NCBI GenBank assembly: GCA_946042285.1
Contig: CAMGDK010000069.1
Span: forward strand, 1-7,427
DNA: 7,427 nt
Direction of reading: 5' to 3'
Source of the DNA: an uncultured Clostridia bacterium
GTDB taxonomy: Bacteria > Bacillota > Clostridia > Oscillospirales > Acutalibacteraceae
Shown here: positions 1-6,152 of the stretch, in pieces
Numbering within the stretch: position 1 is the first letter of the stretch
Layout: each line of letters opens with the position of its first letter
The notes under the pieces: model-generated
What the model saw: only the letters and a program-made list of their open reading frames with translations
What the model was told of the DNA's origin: nothing
Database searches by the model: none
Translations under genes and position numbers: made by a program

Positions 1-17
1 ATGTGTATAAGAGACAG
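1..17 (+). other. Tn5/Nextera mosaic-end adapter remnant (sequencing artefact)
   Basis: Bases 1-17 (ATGTGTATAAGAGACAG) equal the last 17 bases of the 19-base Tn5 transposase mosaic end AGATGTGTATAAGAGACAG used in Nextera tagmentation libraries. It sits exactly at the window edge, as untrimmed adapter at a contig end does. It should be removed before annotation. It is not evidence for a Tn5 insertion in the organism, because no transposase or second end is present. Confidence 0.95.
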
Positions 18-48
18 TTATTCATGTATGTAATAATTATTTATTGTT

Positions 49-54
49 GGGAGG
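49..54 (+). promoter_or_regulatory. Ribosome binding site that fixes the lipoprotein start at TTG 62
   Basis: GGGAGG at 49-54 is a strong Shine-Dalgarno sequence, followed by a 7-base spacer and then TTG at 62-64. The in-frame TTG at 44 lies before and partly against this site, so it cannot use it. Starting there would also put a Gly-Gly-Cys-Asn stretch ahead of an otherwise textbook lysine-then-hydrophobic signal peptide. Confidence 0.85.
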
Positions 55-61
55 ATGTAAT

Positions 62-1372
62 TTGAAAATACTTAAGCCTTTATTTTTAGTTTTTGCGCTT
101 GTTTTCATTCTTTCCGGTTGCAGTGGCTTTAGAATTGCATCTTCAATTGATGACTTGATTTCGCCTATTTCTCCTATCGGAGATGATGCGGGTGCGCAAA
201 ATGCTCTTGACGAATTTTGCAAGGGCGGTTATTCCTCAAAAATCCCAACATCAGGCAAGTATTCGACCTCATTCGTATTCAGTGATCTTGACGGTGACGA
301 TGTTGATGAGGCGGTTGCCTTCTATGAGGCATCTAATTCATCCGGAACCGTGAGTATGGCAGTAATTAAAAAGACAGGCGATAAGTGGTCTGTCGTCGAT
401 AATATATCGGCTGCCGCCACAGATGTTAATTCTCTTGATTTTTGTGATTTAACCGATGACGGCATACCGGAAATTATTGTTTGCTGGAGTGTGTTTTCAA
501 AAACAAGCGGCTCAACAATTTCCGTATATTTAAATAACACAAATGATTCTGCATTTAAGTATTATGAGATTGATAAGCCCATATCATCGGGTAATTTTAT
601 TTGCCTTGATATGAATGATGACGGTGTTCAGGAGCTGTTGACATTTACGAATAACTCATCCCTTGAATCTCCGAGTGCATCGCTGTATTCATACAGTGGT
701 GAACACAGAGTGCTTCTCGGCTCAACTAAGCTTGATAACAATATAAATTCGTTTGAAAGTGTTAATTGCGCTAAAACAGATAACGGAATGACTGTTTTTG
801 CAGATGCCGTTAAATCTGATGGTTCCTCCATGGTTACTGAATTGATTTACTGGTCGGACTATTATAATTCAATTATTTCGCCGTTTTACAGCTATTCAAC
901 AGGCAAAACAACGCAAACAACGCGTAGCAATTCAATTACCTGTCGCGACATTGACGAGGATGGCAATATTGAAATTCCGACTGATGAAAACATTTCAAAT
1001 CTGCCCGCGGAGCTCAGAGTGCAGAATTGGATGAAATATGGCAACACTGTTTTATCACACAGATGCTATTCAATTTCATCTAAGCGCGACGGAATAATAA
1101 TTGTAATTCCCGACAAGGCTTTTAAAGAAATAAAGCTTGAGTATAACAGTAATGAGAGAATGATAAGTGCTTATACTAAAGAGGATAATAAAAAATTGTT
1201 TGACATTGTTACCATAATTAAGGCAAGCCTTGACGGTAGCAAAAATAAATATGACAGTTATATGGAAGTTTTCAGCAATTCGGGATTTGTATATCTTGCC
1301 GATATTACACCGGATGCTGAGGATTACGGTATTGATGAAAAGACCTTGGCAAATATGATTAAACCATACTAA
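62..1372 (+). CDS. Surface lipoprotein with FG-GAP/VCBS-like calcium-loop repeats
   Basis: Predicted 436-residue lipoprotein anchored to the outer face of the membrane; no specific function is recognised. Using the TTG start at 62, the signal peptide is MKILK, a hydrophobic stretch (residues 6-17) and lipobox L-S-G-C, with C20 as the lipidated residue. Residues 75-306 carry acidic loops resembling the D-x-D-x-D-G motif of FG-GAP/VCBS beta-propeller blades: D75-L-D-G-D-D, D129-L-T-D-D-G, D183-M-N-D-D-G and D296-I-D-E-D-G, each with an acidic residue three positions after the loop. A fifth, decayed copy (A237-K-T-D-N-G) falls in register. Residues about 310-436 look like a separate alpha/beta region without recognised motifs. 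Seven cysteines besides C20 are present. The stop codon is 12 bases before the response regulator, so the protein may work with that two-component system, for example in ligand sensing; this is inferred from context only. Confidence 0.85.
   Translation: MKILKPLFLVFALVFILSGCSGFRIASSIDDLISPISPIGDDAGAQNALDEFCKGGYSSKIPTSGKYSTSFVFSDLDGDDVDEAVAFYEASNSSGTVSMAVIKKTGDKWSVVDNISAAATDVNSLDFCDLTDDGIPEIIVCWSVFSKTSGSTISVYLNNTNDSAFKYYEIDKPISSGNFICLDMNDDGVQELLTFTNNSSLESPSASLYSYSGEHRVLLGSTKLDNNINSFESVNCAKTDNGMTVFADAVKSDGSSMVTELIYWSDYYNSIISPFYSYSTGKTTQTTRSNSITCRDIDEDGNIEIPTDENISNLPAELRVQNWMKYGNTVLSHRCYSISSKRDGIIIVIPDKAFKEIKLEYNSNERMISAYTKEDNKKLFDIVTIIKASLDGSKNKYDSYMEVFSNSGFVYLADITPDAEDYGIDEKTLANMIKPY
284..979 (+). 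repeat. Five in-register acidic-loop repeats within the lipoprotein (54-residue period)
   Basis: Protein-level degenerate repeats begin at residues 75, 129, 183, 237 and 296 of the lipoprotein (bases 284, 446, 608, 770 and 947), so the spacing is 54, 54, 54 and 59 residues. The core is D-x-[DNT]-x-[DN]-G-x-x-E followed by hydrophobic residues, as in the metal-binding loops of FG-GAP-type beta-propellers. The copy at 237 keeps the T-D-N-G core but replaces the first Asp with Ala and the final Glu with Val, so it has probably lost metal binding. Conservation is in the protein motif, not as a DNA repeat. Confidence 0.7.
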
Positions 1373-1384
1373 CGGAGGTAGAAT

Positions 1385-2098
1385 ATGAAAAAGGTACTTG
1401 TAGCAGAGGATGAAGAATCCATCCGAGAATTTATAGTAATCAATCTCACAAGAAGCGGTTACGAGGTTGAACAGGCCGAAAACGGCGTTGTTGCACTTGA
1501 AAAATTCAATAATGATATGAATGGATTTGATGTTGCAATTCTCGACATTATGATGCCGGAGATGGACGGACTTGCAGTTTGTAAGGAGCTTAGGAAATCA
1601 TCTTCCGATCTCGGTATTATTATGTTGAGCGCAAAGACACAGGAAATGGATAAGGTTACAGGTCTTCTTTTCGGCGCTGATGACTATGTCACAAAACCGT
1701 TTTCACCGAGCGAGCTTATGGCAAGGGTTGATGCAATATACCGCAGAGTTGAAATGACAAGAGGATTCAGAAAAAATGATACGACAGGTGATAGCATAAT
1801 TCTTGATAATTTTGAGCTTAATCTTCGTAACAGAACTCTTGCTAAAAACGGTCAGCTTATTGAGCTTACTCAGGTTGAATTTCAAATTATTGAATATTTC
1901 TTTAAAAATCCCAATGCTGCGCTTTCGAGAAATTCTATTCTTAAAAAGGTTTGGGGAGAGAATTATTTTGGTGATGAAAAAATTGTTGATGTCAATATTC
2001 GAAGATTAAGAATGAAGATTGAGGATAACGCTTCAAGTCCAAATCGTCTTGTTACAATTTGGGGACTTGGATACAAATGGGTTACTGATAACCAATAA
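1385..2098 (+). CDS. OmpR/PhoB-family DNA-binding response regulator
   Basis: Cytoplasmic transcription regulator of 237 residues, the usual length for the OmpR/PhoB class. The N-terminal receiver domain (about 1-120) has the acidic pocket E8/D9, phosphoacceptor D54 in L-D-I-M-M-P-E-M-D-G, switch residues S82 and Y101, and the invariant K104 in T-K-P-F. The C-terminal winged helix (about 136-234) has the family pattern L-T-x-x-E-F near 161-166, the recognition-helix region V-D-V-N-I-R-R-L-R near 201-209 and the final wing G-L-G-Y-K-W near 227-232. The start is supported by GGAGG at 1374-1378, 6 bases before the ATG. It lies between the lipoprotein and the histidine kinase, its presumed partner, 26 bases upstream of the latter. 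All residues needed for phosphorylation are intact. Target genes cannot be read from this window, and the match is not specific enough to name it PhoP, WalR or similar. Confidence 0.97.
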   Translation: MKKVLVAEDEESIREFIVINLTRSGYEVEQAENGVVALEKFNNDMNGFDVAILDIMMPEMDGLAVCKELRKSSSDLGIIMLSAKTQEMDKVTGLLFGADDYVTKPFSPSELMARVDAIYRRVEMTRGFRKNDTTGDSIILDNFELNLRNRTLAKNGQLIELTQVEFQIIEYFFKNPNAALSRNSILKKVWGENYFGDEKIVDVNIRRLRMKIEDNASSPNRLVTIWGLGYKWVTDNQ

Positions 2099-2124
2099 AT
2101 TTTAGCTAATCGGCAGGAAGAATA

Positions 2125-3666
2125 ATGAAGCAAATAATGAGGAGAAAATTAAATCTGCCTAAAATTGAAGGTATTACTTTAAGATGGGTTGTTAATATCG
2201 TTGGAGTAATACTGATATTCCTTTTGTGTGTTTTTATTGTTTCTTCCTTTGCTATTAAAAATCATTACTATTCAAATGTTGAGAGTATTTTAAATTCCGG
2301 TGCATCATCAACAGCGGTAAGCTATTTCTCATCTAATCTTGATGCAGGCATGACGCTTGAACAATCGGCAAGCGAATACATAGACAATTACAGCTATAAG
2401 GAAAAAACGACAACATGGATTATTGATAATGATGGTGATGTTGTTGTATCGTCAAACGGATTTGCGGTAGAAAAGCAGTTCATGCAGGATTATGAGGATG
2501 CACTAAAATCTCCAAGTGGCAGAGCGTCGTTCATCGGAAAGCTTGACAGCGGTGAGAAGGTCATGGCTGTAACAAGAATTATCAGTAATTCCGAAGGTTA
2601 TCCGGTCGGTGCCGTTAGGGTGCTAAGCTCGCTTGAACAAATCGATTCTCAAATCGGCTCCATAATTTTCCTGTTGTTTTTGGCTTTTGTATTAGTTTTT
2701 GCAATAATAATCTTTTCTAATCTTTTCTTTATTCGTTCAATTATCGTTCCTGTTCAGGAGATTGAAGAAACAACAAAAAAAATATCGCAGGGCGACTATT
2801 CTGTTCGTATCGAAAAAAAGTATAACGACGAAATAGGTAATCTTTGTGATTCAATAAACAGTATGGCTGAAGAGATTTCAACCACTGATAAAATGAAAAA
2901 TGATTTTATTTCAACCATTTCTCACGAGCTTAGAACGCCGCTCACATCCATAAAGGGTTGGGGCGAAACATTGACTCTTGGAATCAACGATAACGATAGC
3001 GTCGATGAATTAACTGCAAAGGGTTTGCAGGTTATTGTAAGCGAAGCGGGAAGACTTGAGGGGTTTGTTGAAGAGCTGCTTGATTTCTCAAGGCTTCAAA
3101 GCGGCAGAATGAATTTGAAGCTTGCAAAAACAGATATATTTGCAGAGCTTGACGAGACTGTGTTTACCTTTAGAGAAAGAGCTATGCGTGAGGGAATAGA
3201 GGTTAAATACAGAATCCCCGAAATTCCTGCAATAGCAGACGCGGATGCCAACAGATTAAAGCAGGTGTTCATGAATATCCTTGATAATGCATTGAAGTAT
3301 TCTCGTGCACCAAGTAAAATATTTGTCAAAGCCGAGTTTGAACAGCTTGACGGAAAAAGCTATGCAAAAATCGCTATTGCCGACCAAGGATGCGGTATAA
3401 GTAAGGAAGACCTGCCGCATGTAAAGGAAAAATTCTATAAAGCCAATGTTTCGGTTAAGGGATCGGGTATAGGTCTTGCCGTAACCAATGAAATAATAAA
3501 TTTGCACAACGGTAAGCTTGAGATAGACAGTAAGGAAGGTAAAGGTACACTTGTTACAATTTATCTTCCGATTGAAAATACACCTAATGATAATCAGTTG
3601 AGTTCTATTTCCGCTCAACAAATTGACGAAGAAATTGACAAGGGTGTTAATATGAAAGGCGAATAA
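2125..3666 (+). CDS. Membrane sensor histidine kinase (HAMP, HisKA, HATPase)
   Basis: Sensor kinase of 513 residues, presumed to phosphorylate the regulator encoded just upstream. Layout: a short basic cytoplasmic N-terminus; membrane segment 1 at about 21-44; an extracellular domain at about 45-177 with a W-I-I-D-N-D-G-D-V-V-V-S-S stretch (98-110) typical of PAS/Cache-like sensor folds; membrane segment 2 at about 178-203; HAMP at about 204-256; HisKA with phospho-acceptor H267 in S-H-E-L-R-T-P-L-T-S; and an HATPase domain with N box N384-x-x-x-N388, G1 box D420-x-G-x-G424, F box F437 and G2 box G446-S-G-I-G-L. The ATP lid between F437 and G446 is short. Residues 484-513 form a polar acidic tail beyond the last ATPase strand. 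AGGAAG at 2115-2120 supports the ATG. All catalytic motifs are intact. The signal it detects is not identifiable from the sequence; the adjacent lipoprotein is a candidate partner. Confidence 0.96.
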   Translation: MKQIMRRKLNLPKIEGITLRWVVNIVGVILIFLLCVFIVSSFAIKNHYYSNVESILNSGASSTAVSYFSSNLDAGMTLEQSASEYIDNYSYKEKTTTWIIDNDGDVVVSSNGFAVEKQFMQDYEDALKSPSGRASFIGKLDSGEKVMAVTRIISNSEGYPVGAVRVLSSLEQIDSQIGSIIFLLFLAFVLVFAIIIFSNLFFIRSIIVPVQEIEETTKKISQGDYSVRIEKKYNDEIGNLCDSINSMAEEISTTDKMKNDFISTISHELRTPLTSIKGWGETLTLGINDNDSVDELTAKGLQVIVSEAGRLEGFVEELLDFSRLQSGRMNLKLAKTDIFAELDETVFTFRERAMREGIEVKYRIPEIPAIADADANRLKQVFMNILDNALKYSRAPSKIFVKAEFEQLDGKSYAKIAIADQGCGISKEDLPHVKEKFYKANVSVKGSGIGLAVTNEIINLHNGKLEIDSKEGKGTLVTIYLPIENTPNDNQLSSISAQQIDEEIDKGVNMKGE

Positions 3667-3671
3667 CTGCT

Positions 3672-4646
3672 ATGAGTGAAAATAAAATAACACATAAGAC
3701 ATCGGTCGGAGGACAGGCTCTGATTGAAGGTATAATGATGCAAGGACCAAAGGGTGTTGCAACTGCGATAAGAAAGCCTGACGGTGATATTCTTGTTGAA
3801 CACCATGATGTTAAGCACATTAAGGATAAGGTGAAATTTCTCGGTTTTCCTCTTATTAGGGGAATAGTTAATTTTATCGAATCCATGATACTCGGATATA
3901 AAATGCTTATGCATTCGGCAGAAGTATCGGGCATGGAGGATATAGAAGATGCCGAAATGAATAAATTTGAAAAGTGGCTTACAGATAAGCTCGGTGACAA
4001 ATTTATGGATTTTATAATGGGAATAGCATCTGTCCTCGGATTTGCATTGGCGTTTTTAATTTTCTTTTATCTGCCTGTTTTTGTATTTAACAAATTGAAC
4101 GGCTTGCTTGACGGCAGCTTAACAGCGTGGCAAGGTACTATTGAAGGTGTTTTGAAGATAGTTATATTTGTAGTTTACATCGCTATTGTCAGTCAAATGA
4201 AGGACATTAAGAGGACATTTATGTACCACGGTGCCGAGCATAAGTCAATCGCTTGCTATGAAGCAGGCTTAGACCTTACCGTTGAAAATGTAAAAAAATG
4301 CTGTCGTTTTCATCCAAGATGCGGAACATCCTTCATTTTTGTTGTACTGATACTAAGTATCGTATTTGCTACTTTACTTTCAAAAATTTTCCCGGATATA
4401 GCTAAGATAAGAGTTTTATGGATGCTGTTAAAGCTTGCTTTTATCCCTGTTCTTATGGGAGTAAGCTATGAGTTTATTCGTTATGCAGGCAAGCACGATA
4501 ATGTATTTGTGAAAATTTTGAGTGCTCCGGGCTTATGGATGCAAAGGCTCACTACAAAAGAGCCTGACGACGCAATAATCGAGGTCGGCATTGCTTCATT
4601 AAAAGCCGTGATAACCGAAAATCCCGAGGATGATGAAATTAAATGA
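3672..4646 (+). CDS. yqhQ: DUF1385 family membrane protein, YqhQ-like
   Basis: Conserved protein of unknown function, 324 residues, recognised as DUF1385 (Bacillus subtilis YqhQ type) from the N-terminal S-V-G-G-Q-A-L-I-E-G-I-M-M-Q-G-P (11-26), P-L-I-R-G-I-V-N-F-I-E-S (60-71), M-Y-H-G-A-E-H-K-S-I-A-C-Y-E (184-197) and R-F-H-P-R-C-G-T-S (212-220). About four membrane segments are visible, near 114-139, 158-175, 220-240 and 249-268. The loop between the second and third holds H186, E189, H190, E197, H214 and C217, a plausible metal-binding set; older database labels call the family a predicted metal-dependent enzyme, but I know of no proven activity. The ATG follows the kinase stop by 5 bases, with a weak AAAGG ribosome site inside the kinase 3' end. 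The gene ends in a 4-base ATGA overlap with prmC, implying translational coupling. It is often found near prmC in Firmicutes. Confidence 0.93.
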   Translation: MSENKITHKTSVGGQALIEGIMMQGPKGVATAIRKPDGDILVEHHDVKHIKDKVKFLGFPLIRGIVNFIESMILGYKMLMHSAEVSGMEDIEDAEMNKFEKWLTDKLGDKFMDFIMGIASVLGFALAFLIFFYLPVFVFNKLNGLLDGSLTAWQGTIEGVLKIVIFVVYIAIVSQMKDIKRTFMYHGAEHKSIACYEAGLDLTVENVKKCCRFHPRCGTSFIFVVLILSIVFATLLSKIFPDIAKIRVLWMLLKLAFIPVLMGVSYEFIRYAGKHDNVFVKILSAPGLWMQRLTTKEPDDAIIEVGIASLKAVITENPEDDEIK

Positions 4647-5467
4647 CATTAAAGCAAGCGTATAGCTATTCGGTACAATTTCTCGAAAGAAATAATGTTG
4701 ACGAAGCTGATTTTAAGGCTTTGTGTGCTGCCTGTCATATTGCAGGAATTAAAAATAGTGAATATCTCGCACATACTGAAGATTTCGTAAATGACAGTAA
4801 GCTTGCAGGCATGCTTTGGAGGCTGAAAAACGGTGAACCATTGCAATACATCATCGGTAAATGGGATTTCTATAACAGCGAATTTTTTGTAGGCGAGGGT
4901 GTACTGATTCCCCGTCCCGAAACCGAGGAACTTGTAGATAGAGCTGTTTTTGATATTAAGCAATTAGGACAATGTGTAGTATATGATTTATGTTCCGGCT
5001 CCGGTTGTATTGGGATAAGCGTTGCGAAGGAGTGTCCTAACGCACAGGTGTATCTTGTTGAAAAAAGCAAGGATGCGTATTTTTATCTTGAAAAAAATGC
5101 TAAAGGAATAGATAATGCACATATTATCAATGGTGATATTTGTCAAATTATTGATTTACCGAAGGCAGATGTTATAATTTCAAATCCGCCGTACATAAGA
5201 AGCAGTGAAATATCTTCACTTCAAAGCGAAGTTCGTCAGGAGCCTTTAATGGCTCTTGACGGAGGAGAGGACGGACTTGACTTTTACCGCATTATAAATG
5301 ATAAATGGTCTTGTGCTTTTAACAAAAAAGGTATATTATATTTAGAAATAGGTGAGGATCAGGGCGATTCTGTTATTTCTATTTTGAGTAATTATACTAA
5401 TATTGAGGTTTATAAGGATTTATATGGTAATGACCGCATGATTAGAGCGGTAAACAAGGGTGATTAA
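4643..5467 (+). CDS. prmC: Peptide chain release factor N5-glutamine methyltransferase PrmC
   Basis: Cytoplasmic enzyme of 274 residues that uses S-adenosylmethionine to methylate the glutamine of the GGQ motif in release factors RF1 and RF2, raising termination efficiency. The N-terminal helical, release-factor-binding domain (about 1-75) leads into the family signature G-E-P-L-Q-Y-I-I-G (64-72) and L-I-P-R-P-E-T-E-E-L-V (88-98). The Rossmann methyltransferase fold follows: the SAM-binding loop Y-D-L-C-S-G-S-G-C-I-G (114-124), an acidic residue at the end of the second strand (E140), and the catalytic N-P-P-Y (181-184) that holds the glutamine amide. The E-P-x-x-A-L-D-G-G-x-D-G-L pattern (200-212) is also diagnostic of PrmC over generic N-methyltransferases. 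The length is typical. The start codon overlaps the stop of the DUF1385 gene, with GAGGA at 4626-4630 upstream. In many bacteria prmC lies beside prfA; here prfA is not adjacent. Confidence 0.97.
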   Translation: MTLKQAYSYSVQFLERNNVDEADFKALCAACHIAGIKNSEYLAHTEDFVNDSKLAGMLWRLKNGEPLQYIIGKWDFYNSEFFVGEGVLIPRPETEELVDRAVFDIKQLGQCVVYDLCSGSGCIGISVAKECPNAQVYLVEKSKDAYFYLEKNAKGIDNAHIINGDICQIIDLPKADVIISNPPYIRSSEISSLQSEVRQEPLMALDGGEDGLDFYRIINDKWSCAFNKKGILYLEIGEDQGDSVISILSNYTNIEVYKDLYGNDRMIRAVNKGD

Positions 5468-6145
5468 ATGCTTTCTATTCTTTCATATTTACGCTCAGGC
5501 AATTATATTGAGGCAATAATTGTAATACTTTCAAGGTGCTTTGTAGTATTTTGTTGTTTGCCTATACACGAGCTTGCACATGGACTTGTTGCTAATAAGC
5601 TTGGTGACAATACGGCTAAAAATCAAGGAAGATTAACTCTCAATCCGTTTGCACATCTTAATCCTATCGGTGCAATTATGATTTTTGTTTTTGGAATAGG
5701 CTATGCAAATCCTGTTCCCGTAAACCCTAACAGGTTCAAAAATCCAAAGCGCGACATGGCGCTGACCGCATTTGCAGGACCGGTTTCAAATATTTTGATG
5801 GCTTTTATATCTGTATTCGTTTACACTGGAGTTAACACACTTTTACCGTATAATACCGTAACCTACGCAATTGGATATTTTTTCTATTTTGCAGCAATGG
5901 TTAATGTTACGTTGGCTGTATTTAATCTTCTTCCAATACCACCGCTTGATGGAGCAAAGGTGCTTGGAGCTGTATTACCTGAGGATAAATATTTTAAGTA
6001 TATGCAGTATGAGAGATATATAATGTTAGGTCTTTTTGCACTTCTGTTTTTAGGAGTTCTTGATGCGCCGATTACTTTTTTATCATCACTTTTAATGCGT
6101 ATTATTTCAATTATTCCGACTTTATTTTTTGCTATGTTTAAATGA
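5468..6145 (+). CDS. Site-2-type membrane metalloprotease (peptidase M50 family)
   Basis: Integral membrane zinc protease of 225 residues, of the short M50 subgroup without PDZ or CBS domains. The zinc and catalytic motif is H34-E-L-A-H38 inside the first long hydrophobic region (about 17-42). The third ligand is D161 in N153-L-L-P-I-P-P-L-D-G, in the later membrane segment. Between them lies A-G-P-V-S-N-I-L (103-110), also characteristic of the family. About five to six hydrophobic segments are visible, near 17-42, 66-82, 100-121, 135-156, 184-199 and 201-222. The active site is complete. Substrates are unknown; relatives cleave membrane-embedded segments of anti-sigma factors or signal-peptide remnants. 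The ATG directly follows the prmC stop, with AAGGG at 5456-5460 as ribosome site, and scpA begins 7 bases downstream. This order (M50 protease, scpA, scpB) is, from memory, recurrent in Clostridia. Confidence 0.95.
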   Translation: MLSILSYLRSGNYIEAIIVILSRCFVVFCCLPIHELAHGLVANKLGDNTAKNQGRLTLNPFAHLNPIGAIMIFVFGIGYANPVPVNPNRFKNPKRDMALTAFAGPVSNILMAFISVFVYTGVNTLLPYNTVTYAIGYFFYFAAMVNVTLAVFNLLPIPPLDGAKVLGAVLPEDKYFKYMQYERYIMLGLFALLFLGVLDAPITFLSSLLMRIISIIPTLFFAMFK

Positions 6146-6152
6146 GGTATAG

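Noticed and set aside
1..17. Mosaic end as evidence of a Tn5-like transposon in the genome
   Set aside because: The sequence is the engineered Nextera mosaic end at the very edge, with no transposase, target duplication or partner end.
25..40. AT-rich stretch resembling an extended -10 promoter box (TATGTAATAAT)
   Set aside because: The -35 region would fall in adapter sequence, and AT-rich chance matches are frequent here; a promoter cannot be supported.
55..60. ATG followed at once by TAA after the GGGAGG site
   Set aside because: A start-stop dipeptide-less frame has no coding content; regulatory use of such a minimal ORF cannot be argued from one instance.
44..61. Longer lipoprotein start at TTG 44
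   Set aside because: It overlaps the ribosome site at 49-54 and would add residues that spoil the signal peptide; TTG 62 has proper spacing.
1803..2009. 68-codon + strand frame within the response regulator
   Set aside because: It overlaps the conserved winged helix in another frame and has low-complexity Leu/Ile content; not a gene.
2099..2124. Possible terminator or promoter between regulator and kinase
   Set aside because: Only 26 bases with no stem-loop plus T-run; it holds just the kinase ribosome site.
3256..3621. 121-codon open frame on the - strand inside the kinase gene
   Set aside because: It is antisense to the conserved HATPase domain, its translation is rich in Cys, Ile and Tyr without motifs, and it has no neighbour logic: a shadow frame.
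3647..4000. 117-codon open frame on the - strand across the kinase/DUF1385 junction
   Set aside because: It lies opposite conserved DUF1385 coding sequence and has no domain or credible start context; a shadow frame.
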